In this document: positions 19,119 to 28,840 of the stretch, piece after piece
Numbering within the stretch: the stretch's first letter is position 1
Layout: every line of letters starts with the position of its first letter
Source of the DNA: Nemertoderma westbladi
Taxonomy: Eukaryota; Xenacoelomorpha; Nemertodermatida; Nemertodermatidae
Reading direction: 5' to 3'
Length of the DNA stretch: 29,008 nucleotides
Assembly: GCA_032718475.1 (NCBI GenBank)
Contig: JAUCBJ010007066.1
Coordinates: 1 to 29,008 of the forward strand
Notes under the pieces: generated by a model
Databases searched by the model: none
Seen by the model: the letters and a program-made list of their open reading frames with translations, nothing else
What the model was told of the DNA's origin: nothing
Translations under genes and position numbers: made by a program

Positions 19119-22053
19119 ATGAGTCGAGGAGGAGAAGCAACACCAACGCGGACTCTGGACGAAGACCTAACAATCCGCGAGGCCGCGACCAGACGATATA
19201 GGCCCACGACGCCGGACCCATCGGTAACGGGCGATCCGGCAATTCAGGACGAGGGGGGCCATCTGGAAACAGAGGTCGAGTCGAGAGAAAGGAAGGATGA
19301 GTCGGGAGGAGAAAGAAACGAGTCGACACACGACGGCGGTCGACGTGCCGATGTCGCCGGCCAGTCACAGGCCGAGGACGACGGACGGCCCACCGGAACG
19401 GCGACGGTGGGGCCGCCGGTACGACGCCAGACCCAGAGAGATAGAGGAGGTGTCGGCGACGAGGACGTCGGGGTCTTTGATCGACTTCGACGGGCCTACA
19501 ACGCAACCCGGAAACTACTTAAGGAGGCCAAAGAGGGGGCAAGAATAGACGAGGTAAAGTTGACAAAAGGACTAGGTGAGTCGAACGAACACTTTGACTA
19601 TCTAATGTTTTTTGGGCAGGGAGAATTAGCTGATGAGAGGGCGAGATGGGTTGCCAGGGAACTGTTCGAGCTATGGGAATGTAGGGGTATGCAGCCTAGT
19701 GTAGTGTACATAGGGCCATACTTAGTCGATGCCCGGGGAATAAAATTAGTGGGTTGGAGGAGACCGCAGGAGGGCGAATCCGAGGTTAACCCCGAAGATT
19801 TGGTCTCGTCGGTTGGAGGAAGTTACAGGAGGGGGGGGAAAGTTAGTAGGACGGGGAGGCGGAGGGAATCCGTCACAACCGATAAGTCTGCTACATCCTC
19901 CGTAAAAGAAAGACGGGTGAGGGAAATAAATGCAGTGTACCATCTCGATCTGATAGCGCAAGGCCAGAGAGAAGTAGAGAGACAGTTAGAGGAGGGGAAA
20001 GCGCTATTAGAGAAAGAAGTGGAACTGGTTAGAGAGACTGGAGAGAGGGCCGAGAGCGCCGCGAAAAGCTTTAGGGAGTGTGAGGAAATAGGGAGGAAGG
20101 AACAAGAAGAGCGTGAGGCGAGAGAGGAGAGTGAACGTAAAGAGCACAGGGCGGAACGAGAAAAACGTGAGGCGAGAGAAGAGAGTGAGCGTAAAAAGCG
20201 CAAGGCGTAACGTAAAGAGCGCGAGGCGAGACGAGTGGAGAGAATTGAGAAAGAGAGGGAAATGGCCGAACAGAGTACGCGGGAGAGTCGGGAGATGATA
20301 GCAGAGGGGAGGCGTGTGCGGGATGGTTTACATGCCCGCCTAGGGGGGTTAATTCAGTACCAAACCAGACAGAAGCGCAAACTGGAACTGGCGCGGATGG
20401 GGTTATCAGAGAGTAACGCTGGCTCGAGTGCTTTAGAGGAGCCAGCGGCCAAGGAAACATTTATTAATACCCCACTTACAGGAACCGCACGACAGACCCG
20501 AGACTGGTGTGACCGTACGGGCGGGGGGGGGGGGGTAATAATAATACTACAGTAGACAACGTTAATATTAATAGTACCGTATTGGATAACTCTAACCAAA
20601 CTTGTATTGCAGGAAATATTTTACCTAGTAGTAGTAATTTAAATTTAAATCGGAAGGATTCTAATGTAGGAAACAATTAGAATAATGTAGTTACGCAAAA
20701 TAATCCAAATAATCTAAATAATAATCTGAATTCGAATTTACAAAATAATTCAAGTAATGCAATTTCGCAAAACAATTCGAATAATTTTATCTTGAACGAA
20801 CAAAATAATTCCATTTCTAATTTGGGTGCACAAAATAACTTGGTTGAGGTGGAGGATTTAATTGATCTAACCAGTGACGGTACCTGTGGTGCTATTAATG
20901 TGAACGCGTCGGGCGTGTATAGCCCGGAAGGGGGCCTGATGGGCCGCGTAGCTGGTGAGCCGGAGGTGGCCGGGTTGAACCAACCCGGAGTAGGCCTGGT
21001 GGGCCACATAGTTAGTAGGCCAGAGGTGGCGGGGTTGAGCCAACCCGGGGTAGGCCTGGTAGGCCACGTAGTTGGTAGGCCGGAAGTAGCGGGGTTGAGC
21101 CAACCTGGGGTGGGCCTGGTAGGCCGTGTAGTTAGTGGGCAGGAAGTAGCGGGGTTGAGCCAACCCGGGGTGGGCCTGGTAGGCCACGTAATTAGTAGGC
21201 AGGAGGTGGCGGGGTTGAACCAACCTGGAGTAGGCCCGGTAGGCCAAGTAGTAGTGGAGAGAGAGGCGGGGGTAAGCGGACCCAGCCGCAGTAGAAACAT
21301 TGTGTCGACTGGAGAGGGGTGTAGAAAAGATGTAAGAGGTAGCAGCATGATATGTGGCGAGTGGGGGGGGGGGGGGGGGGGCTGCAGGAGTCCCGCAACG
21401 AGAAGTTAGTGGCAAGTGGTGGGGAGCTACAGGAGCCCCCCAGCAAGAAGTTAGTGGCAAGAGGGGGGGCAGAGAGTGTCCCACAGGCGTCGGCGGATAA
21501 TGTGTGGGCCGAGTCAGGTAAACCGCAACACCCGGCGACGGAGAGTAATAGGGGGATTGCGAATATCCCCAGCAGCGTGCGATCGAGCAGAGAGAGACAG
21601 GTCGACGTCGAGAGAGGGCAGACGAAGCGTCGAGCCCAATCAGAAGAGGGAAGAAGAACAGTGGAGTTTAACCGGGAGGTCGACGAGAGATCTCACGAGC
21701 GGGAATACTGCACTGAAAAGAGAAGAAGAGAAGACAGTAGAATAAGCATCGCCGCAAACGATAGGAGAGCGAGGACGGATAGTGAGCCATCAGTAGTCAA
21801 GATGGGAATGGAGAGTCAGCGGGGTCGAACTTCGGGAGATTGCCGTCGTCCCGGAGAAACGCAACCTGACGAGGCGCACTACGCGTCGAGAGATGGGTAC
21901 GCGATGTACCGGTACGAGGACGAGAGCAGTAGAGGGGGTCAAAGAGAAACTTTCCGACGGGACCTACCTACCAATCGAGAATACGGTAGCCGCGGGGAGG
22001 ATTACTCGAGAAGAATGAACTTCGATCTCGAGCGACACACAATTATTTTATAA
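19119..22053 (+). pseudogene. Opposite-strand gene in the leader of the giant element (unknown protein)
   Basis: I do not recognise this protein. ATG at 19119 (MSRGGEATPTRTLDEDL) opens 363 codons. After a single TAA at 20208-20210 the same frame runs to 20555. A G13 tract shifts the frame, a TAG follows at 20678-20680, and a G19 tract (21363-21381) shifts it again before the stop at 22053: about 970 codons in all. In order it has a disordered acidic/arginine-rich N-terminus and a compact segment (VFDRLRRAYNATRKLLKEAK, LMFFGQGELADERARW, VVYIGPYLVDARGIKLVGW). A long charged coiled coil comes next (EREAREESER type), then an asparagine-rich stretch, five 20-residue repeats (GLSQPGVGLVGHVV type) and an arginine/glutamate-rich C-terminus. 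It resembles Gag-like or scaffold proteins in layout only. It is GC- and purine-rich, unlike the AT-rich sequence around it. Confidence 0.6.
20941..21240 (+). repeat. Five exact-length 60-bp coding repeats
   Basis: Units start at 20941, 21001, 21061, 21121 and 21181, each 60 bp (20 codons), with a partial sixth. They encode GLSQPGVGLVGHVV-type peptides rich in glycine, valine and proline. The length is strictly kept although bases differ by about 5-15%, which indicates selection on the reading frame. Confidence 0.95.
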
Positions 22054-23623
22054 TAACTGAATTTCTGAATTTTAGGGTTACTTTACGTTACTTTATTACC
22101 GTTATTTAAGCAGTAGTCCAACTGATATTAAGACCTAATTGATGGATGACAGGCCTACTATTTTATAAATCGGTTTGAGTTGATTTATAATATATATACC
22201 CGTATAATGGGTTTTTGTCAATATTTGAAATAAATGTTATTATTTCTGGTAAGGAGTCACTACACAGAAGCTGTACGCTCTCAGTGGAGTGCTACTTATT
22301 GGACACTAAAACAAATAATTCTAATTTACTAAGTTACTTATTACTACAAATTACGTACAGTTACGGGGTGGGATTACAATCTCTAAATAAACACAAAAGT
22401 TGCACATACAAAATTTAAGGTTAATTTTACAGGAAATCTACAAACCAGTCTAACAAGGAGTTAGAATTTCTGGTTATTACAAACTGACAGGATACTACGA
22501 TATTTGAAGATAATAAAGCAGTAGTAAAAATATTGCGTTGTCTAGATAAGAAAATACCACCGTCTGACGACTTATAGTCTCTAGCTTTACAGCTCTATAA
22601 GTACTACGTTATGTACCCGGAGTGTCCCTACCTAGAAGTTAATTACCGCAGCCAACCATAGCTAACGTGCCTATTAACCACTTTACAACACAAATATACT
22701 GCCTACAAACTAATTACCATCGGAAAGCACTGTACACTAAACCCTAAATTAGGTACAAGTACTTATATAACAAATAACCAGCAGTTAAATATACTTGTAC
22801 AGCTAAAAGAACCACGGTATCTGCTGGAGTGACTAGGGCATAAAATCACCAGTCTTTACCTACGCCTAACAGCCCTGATGTAGTACCGGGGTTAATTTAA
22901 CTATAACGGTATGTGTAACAAGCACAATTACTGTAGGAATAAACTTGGGGTTGTGTATGTTGCGAATAATTGCATAAACTCTGAATAATAAATATTACGC
23001 TACCCGTACAGACTACACAAACAAAATGCAAACCAAACGCTGGCAGACTACTATCAAGCCAAAATAAACTACAGTATATGCAGACTCCGAAATGGATAGT
23101 TAGTATGCGTTCTAACAGAGTAGTACGACTTATTCTTTCGGGGGGGATTTACCTTACAACTGGATGCCCCCACGTTCCTAACTAGTACTTTATCGGACAT
23201 ACACTCTACACACACTGCAATCTCTTCGGACCCGACAACAGCCAGACAACAATGCAGCCTACAAATTACTTGTACAATTTGAGCAGGCTTACACGCCTTC
23301 TGCTCAATATTAACCTACAGATAAATAAAACTGACAGAAATAAGTAAAATCCCAATAAAAAACCAGGGCTGCAGTCCCTGATTAAATATCAAGACCTACC
23401 GGTATATAATTATCAAAATCGAATAATACTGATGTACCTGTACTGCTGTAAGTACCGGTTCCGGTGGTTATGTAGTTAGGCCTACAGGTTACCGGTCGAC
23501 CGGTACATTCAACTTTATTGCCTACGTTGCAATAAAGAAACTAGAATAACTGTTATTGTTCTTACCAGAACAATAGACAAATATTTAATGTCTACTGTGC
23601 AATCCAGAGTTTAAAACTATTAA
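22054..23623. other. Non-coding part of the element leader, between antisense gene and 5' LTR
   Basis: AT-rich, with no coding frame on either strand. A consensus AATAAA at 22229-22234 lies 176 bp after the plus-strand stop and could end the antisense transcript. Short inverted repeats occur at about 23363-23379 (cagggctgcagtccctg) and 23556-23573 (ttgttct/agaacaa). In element sense the sequence next to the LTR (ttaatagttttaaactctgg) shows no clear tRNA-primer site; the first TGG is about 17 bases in. Confidence 0.5.
22229..22234 (+). terminator. Poly(A) signal for the antisense gene
   Basis: AATAAA, 176 bp downstream of the plus-strand stop, on the coding strand of that gene. The hexamer is frequent in AT-rich DNA, so the support comes mainly from its position. 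Confidence 0.4.
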
Positions 23624-24738
23624 TGTTCGCGCTTTTAGACCTTTAGCAGTTTAACCTGCCAATTTTAGGTGTCTTCTGATTTATAAATTAATGAATGTAC
23701 TGAAGTTACATCAGCCGAAGCCAGCCTGTGCGCGACCATTCACCCACAGTTAAGGGAGACTGGATTCGGATGCTTTGATAGTGATTGCGGTGTAGACCTA
23801 CTGTATTATTCGATTGATCATTACTATATAATCTCTGACAATATATTTACTTTCGTGGAAATATTAACAGTTCCTTTAGGACGTGGCGCTTTAAGTATAA
23901 AAACAGAGTTATGACTTATACTAATCACAACTAGATGGCCACAGAGTTTCGTAAAAGGCGCATTCTTTAAGAGATGATTTATTAACAGTCACACTACTGC
24001 ACACGACTTCACACTGATCTGCCGACTGTCACTGAATATGATCATATATAAGGAGGATAGCAACTGATACATATAGGGATTATGAAATAGCATTTAATTT
24101 ACATAAAAACCACTTTAATGTAAGTCGCAGTTGCTACCAGTAACCTGTTACTCTAACCTTCAGTAATCAAGAAGATTGGGGTTTTATGATTATTCATCGG
24201 TATTCTCCAAATATATCAATATATCCATCAACACACATAACAATTATAACCAACAGTAAAATAATGCGGTGAACAATCAGTATATGTTACTTATGCAGAG
24301 TGTTGCGGTAGTTCAGTTAATAGTTTTACGTTCTTGTAATCAAAGCCATCTGATGTTAGCTAAAGTCTGAAACTTCCACAGAAGTACAGAAGAATCCTAA
24401 GCCGGTGTTCTGGGCTTGGAAAAGATAAACACTGACTGAATTGCGTGGGTTTCTGTAGGCCCTGTCCAACATAAAGTGAAAATCGCTCTGATTGGCTGAG
24501 CCGAACAAAGAACAAAGAGAGGTTCAGGTTCCACGTTGGCAGTAAATCAGCTGATAGATGTCGTCATTTGATTTCCAGGTTTAGAGTATATAGCGCATTG
24601 CGGAGAAAATTGCTTGTTATGTCCGCTAAAGCACACATGCAGACATAACGGGTAAAAATGGCTTTTTATGTCCACCAAAACACCTACACAGTACATTGCG
24701 GAGAAAAAGGGCCAGTTATTTCCGCAAAAGCTTTTACA
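23624..24738 (-). repeat. 5' LTR of the giant BEL/Pao element
   Basis: 1115 bp, about 98% identical to the 3' LTR at 3726-4855, with tgttcgcgc at its low-coordinate end and cttttaca at its high end. In element sense it would hold the promoter for the genomic RNA. Right-hand duplication cctgg follows at 24739-24743. Confidence 0.95.
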
Positions 24739-24743
24739 CCTGG
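24739..24743. repeat. Target-site duplication of the giant LTR element, right copy
   Basis: cctgg, the unmutated copy; its TGG is the tryptophan codon of the interrupted RTE frame. Pairs with cctag at 3721-3725. Confidence 0.85.
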
Positions 24744-25790
24744 CAAACTGTAAATGAGGTATCTGGTCGGAAAAGTTGTGCAAAGGGGCGCCTCAAAGCC
24801 GATAGTCCTGAAGAACGTGTTGGGAAGTGGAAAAATCACTTCAGCAACTTGCTTGGGCAGCCACCAAACATCGAGGTCAGCCCTACAAGGAAAATATATG
24901 ACAAGACACTACCTATAGAAACAGGGGACTTCACACCTGCCGAACTCCAAAGAAGCATTAAAAGCATGTCCAATAATAAAGCGAGTGGATTAGAGGAAAT
25001 CCTAGCGGAGGAATGGAAAACCGGAGTGCTAAACAGACCATTATTGAATGTTTGCAACCGGATACAGCTTCTACTAAATAAAGTGGAGAGGGCTGCTAAG
25101 GAGGTTGGATTGCATATAAATTCTACAAAGACCGAATTCATGACCTTTAATGTTGATGGAAACTTGACAACAATTGATAATAATCAACTAAGGAAGGTTG
25201 ATGACTTCCAGTACCTTGGATCATGGATAGAGAGTAGCAAAAAGGACATAGAAGTTAGGAAAGCAAAGGCTTGGGTAGCTCTATCAAAAATGGATACCAT
25301 CTGGAAATCAGACCTCTCTACGCCCCCACCTGAAGACTAAGCTCTTCGAGCCAAAGTGGAAAGTGTACTTTTATACGGGGGTGCGACCTGGACACTGATA
25401 ATCACTTGAACACCGAATTGATGGTTGTTACACAAGACCACTAAGAGAAGCCCTAAACATCAGCTGGAGACAACTCATGACAAACACCGAGCTCTATGGT
25501 ACTATTCCACCTGTATCAACCACCTCTATTTGAACGTAGATTAAGATTCAGTGGGCACTGCTGGCGAAGTAAAGACGATGTCATACCAGACCTACTTTTC
25601 TGGCAACCAACTCATGGAAAGCGTACCCGTGGACGTAACATATATAACAGATAGATAACAGCGATAACATATATAGATCAACTTGAAAGGGATACTGAAC
25701 TTGGGAGAAATGAAATTGCGACAACTATAGAGAATCGGGAAGCCTGGAAGGATCGCATTTCCACTGTCGGAGATCGCTCGACCTAGTAGT
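24744..25790 (+). pseudogene. RTE-type LINE no. 2, 3' part of ORF2
   Basis: Continues the frame left at 3725: WQTVNEVSGRKSCAKGR, VGKWKNHFSNLLGQ and SIKSMSNNKASGL (fingers of the polymerase). At about 25060 it jumps to LLNKVERAAKEVGLHINSTK and VDDFQYLGSWI, which normally lie about 200 residues further on. The catalytic palm is therefore deleted. A stop at 25338-25340 and frameshifts follow. The C-terminal end is still recognisable (KVESVLLYGGATWTL, LRFSGHCWRSKDD). The copy ends at CGACC(TAG)n, followed by the 14-bp duplication at 25791-25804. It cannot make a polymerase. Confidence 0.88.
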
Positions 25791-25804
25791 AGTAGTCCCA
25801 GGAC
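25791..25804. repeat. Target-site duplication of RTE no. 2, right copy
   Basis: agtagtcccaggac, exact repeat of 3369-3382. Confidence 0.85.
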
Positions 25805-26641
25805 AAAATATACATTTTTTTGATATTCTAAAATCTGATAGTGTGGCATAGAGTTGGCTAGCATTAGTAGGTTTTTCACTACGCTGAATCGAATGTGATT
25901 ATATTGCATTTCCTAAAATTGAACTGGATGCTATTTCTCGTGCACCTAAGAAGTGGGGCGTGGCACTTCAAAATTTGAAAAATACGATATTAGGAAAATT
26001 ACCCCCATCTTTTGATTTCAACGCACATTTATAGGTTTTCTGGACCGCTGAATCAATTGAAAGTATTATAGAAGCATGAAGACTTAGTGGTTCGGCATTT
26101 TTGGCATTCATGACGTACCACTAAGACTTGAAGCTTCAATATTACTTTCAATCGATTCAGCGGTCCAGATAACCTCTAAAAATGGGTTGAAATGAAAACC
26201 TTGTGGTATTTTCTGAATATCGTAATTATGAAAATTTGAAGTAAGCCTACTTGCCACTCCCTAATTTTGGTGCACTAAAAATGACGTACCACTTCCCTTA
26301 CCTACTTATATAGAGTAGTAGAGAGCTTTATACGAATCAGAATCTATAAAAAAAAGCCCCAACATAAAGAATTACTAACTCACAAATGACCTTGTAAAAT
26401 TCGAAAATTTCAAAAAAATTTCTGCGGGGACCAAATTTTGAGGTGGCACCTGGCACCCACATCGAAAAGTTGAAATCTAATTGCAACGCCGTTTTCTGCA
26501 AAAGATGCGCCATTAAATTTGACTAATTCTCGTAAAAAATTGGGCTGGTACATAATGTTGTTGCATAGATACAGCAACTAAAAACTAGGAAGGGGCCGAT
26601 TCGACCCCACCCCCCCCCCCCCCCCCCCCCCCCCCTAGTGG
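25805..26641. mobile_element. Right part of the TA-flanked DNA transposon (non-coding)
   Basis: 837 bp of AT-rich non-coding sequence ending in ggggccgattcgacccc, a C26 tract (26610-26635) and the terminus CCCCTAGTGG, which is the inverted partner of the left end at 3134. TA follows at 26642-26643. No transposase frame is present. A large foldback lies inside (25938-26275). Confidence 0.65.
25938..26275. repeat. Long imperfect palindrome (foldback) in the DNA transposon
   Basis: The core arms are 26042-26090 (ggaccgctgaatca... to cttagtgg) and 26118-26166 (ccactaag... to cagcggtcc), about 49 bp with a few mismatches around a 27-base centre. Weaker pairing continues outwards to about 25938 and 26275 (tgcaccta/ggtgca, acgatatt/aatatcgt, gatttcaac/gttgaaat). 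RNA across it would form a hairpin of more than 300 bases. Confidence 0.85.
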
Positions 26642-26643
26642 TA

Positions 26644-28840
26644 ATATGGTAAAGTTTCCGATTAATTCTCGGTGACTTCCAAATCCTGGAAAGCCTATTC
26701 AAGGCTGCCAATGCCTTTCCCTTACGTATTCGAAGGTCCTCACCTGACTTCCGGATCCATGATCCCAGGTATCATAAGTCATCCACATGCTCAAGCATAC
26801 CATCTTTTGAGCTTATGCTCATCCGATCAGAGACTTGCTGAGGACTTTCAAAGTTAACTGTCAAAATTTTGGTCTTTCTGGAGTTAATAAAAAGACCAAC
26901 ACTGGAAGCAGCATGTTCTAATGAGCTGAGGAGCCGTTGGGCTCCCTCTAGTGATTCTGAGAGTACTCCTAAGTCATCAGCAAAGTCTAGATCAGTTAGG
27001 TACTTGGCAGGATTTCCTCGACTTCTGGAGCCAGTAGGTGGAGTTATCATCACCCCATCATCATTATGATGATCTAAGGACATGCGTGGAACATAGTCAA
27101 CAACAATTATGAACAAGAATGGTGCAAGTGTGTCTCCCTGGAGGACGCCCCATAACACTTCAAATGGTTCTGTGTCACCGTCAACAGTAGACACAAATGT
27201 TGTCGAACCATCGTATACTGATCTGATTGCTGCAATAATTTCATCAGGAATCCCATATGCTGAACATACGTGAGCGAGAGACTGAATCAAAGGCCTTGAA
27301 GAAGTCAACAAAGATAACAGCCAGATGCCTGTCTTTCTTTTTTGATAACTCTTCAATTATCCTTCTAAGTGCCAAAATGGGCTCCATGGTCCCACGACCT
27401 TTACGGAACCCATTCTGATTTCCACGGAGCAGTCTCTCAATGGGATCCCTGATGCAATTTAATATAATTATATTGTATAGCTTTGCAGCAATCGAGATCA
27501 ATGAGATTCCCCGAAAAGAACCATAGAGTGTTAGGTTGCCCTTCTTGGGAACTGGCACCAACTTATTTGTTTTCATTTCTTGTGGGACTTTTGTTGTTCG
27601 GTACATGTCTACTATGATGGGATAGATGAGCTTTAAGCACTCAGGTATTTTAAAGACCTCAGGGGGAACACCATCTACTCCACTGGCACGATTGGTCTTA
27701 ATGCTCTTTGCAGCTCGTTGTTCTGTTAGCACGCAGACTAAGTCTTTCTTTGGCCAGAATAAGGCGGTGATCACTGGAGAAAGGTCGAAGTGTAAATGCA
27801 TTACAGTCTTGTATAGAGCTCCTGTATTTCCTACGAAACAGAATATGGTCTATCTGGGACTTGTGACCACTGGGTCCACTATGAGTCCATAGCTTTCCAG
27901 TTCGCTTCTTGAACTGGGTTCCAGCCGAAAACAATCCATTTCCAGAGATAAAATCCTGAAGATGGACAGAATTTCGGTTAACATTATTGCTATAGACCCA
28001 GGATGATGTAGGTGATTGATGCAGACTCGCATCAAAGTCTCCCAGGAATGTTAAGAATGCATGCTGATCCACTCCATTAGTAGCTGCTTGTAGATTGTGG
28101 TAGAAATTTTCCACCTCCTCTACAGGGGCTACACTAGTTGGAGAGTAGCACACAATCAGAACCACCTTAGGAGACTTCTTAGCCAGTCTTCCAGAACATG
28201 AGAAGTGGCTACGGATGATGCGGTTAGAGATTTGGTCTATTTTGTCCAATGAATTCCACCATTGCCACTATCATCTGCTGACGCGAGGACGAGTCGCCAA
28301 CCACCCCCCATGTCCTTAATCACAACCTCATCAGTCTGTCCAGTCTGCATTCGGTGCTCTTGAACACCCACTGCGCTAAGAGAAAGTTTATCTGCCAAGG
28401 CAGTCAGCTCACCTTGTCGCATTGGGGTCCCGAGTGTTAGGGTGTTTACTGAGGCTAGTCTAGTGACTTGCCTCAGATTCACCAACGGCTTTGTTGGTCG
28501 GGGTGGAACATGAGAGTAGCCTCCAACTCCAGAATCCCTCTCCCCATCACAATCTGGCCTCCCTGGTGACCCAGGGTTTGGGCCAGAAAGGTCATCAGGA
28601 AAGGGACTCAAATAATTGTTGGCTGCTCTCTCTCCAGTAGGGGGTGAGACAGGCAGCCGGTCAGGAGTTAACTGACGCCTGTGAGGCCGATTGTGTCCGG
28701 TAATTCCACTGGCCTCTAGTGGCTGGACCTCCGCATTGCTAATGTAATCCATAGTGGGGTTGGGGGGGGGGGGGGGGCTTTTTTGCCAAGTCAGCTCTCG
28801 GGGCATCTTTTGCATCCCGATTTTACATTTTATATCCAAG
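26644..28840 (-). pseudogene. RTE-type LINE no. 1, main part of ORF2 (endonuclease and polymerase)
   Basis: From 28839 downwards: a proline-rich leader containing a 16-base homopolymer, then an APE-type endonuclease with GVQEHRM (metal-binding Glu), LGDFDASL, SQIDHILF and SSDHRLI (catalytic His), frameshifted near 28245. At about 27740 it jumps into the polymerase fingers (SIKTNRASGVDGVPPEVFK), so about 100 or more linker residues are deleted. Motif A is FVDFFKAFDSV, then a frameshift near 27300, motif B is LQGDTLAPFLF and motif C FADD (LTDLDFADDLGVLS). It continues to LAALNRLSRIWKSPRINRK, where the DNA transposon interrupts. The rest is at 2627-3133. All catalytic motifs persist, but frameshifts and the deletion disable this copy. 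Confidence 0.9.

Larger units (their letters stand above)
3726..24738 (-). mobile_element. Giant BEL/Pao LTR retrotransposon, about 21 kb
   Basis: Two LTRs about 98% identical bound the element. They begin TG and end CA in the element's minus-strand sense, and a 5-bp duplication splits the reading frame of an RTE LINE. Between them, in minus-strand order, lie gag, zinc knuckle, retropepsin, reverse transcriptase, RNase H and integrase of BEL/Pao type, then one or two accessory frames. Net of the nested solo LTR and CR1 LINE it is about 17.7 kb, while BEL/Pao elements are usually about 5-10 kb. The extra length is the 5.1-kb leader with an opposite-strand gene and the 3.2 kb between integrase and 3' LTR. 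Orientation rests on the domain order and a purine run beside the 3' LTR. No convincing tRNA primer site was found after the 5' LTR. Many stops and frameshifts make this copy non-functional. Confidence 0.9.

Noticed and set aside
20677-21484. Minus-strand frames opposite the 60-bp repeats
   Set aside because: Shadows of an in-frame tandem repeat; the plus strand has continuous coding features on either side.
23590-23623. tRNA primer-binding site next to the 5' LTR
   Set aside because: The first TGG is about 17 bases from the LTR and I could not match the following bases to a tRNA end with any confidence.
22054-23623. CRISPR-like or structured-RNA array in the leader
   Set aside because: Short inverted repeats are present but there is no regular spacing and no RNA gene signature.
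3726-24738. Plus-strand orientation of the giant element, with the BEL/Pao genes as a nested guest
   Set aside because: No second set of LTRs surrounds gag-pol, and the only purine run beside an LTR fits minus orientation. A plus-strand element would have only the unknown gene.
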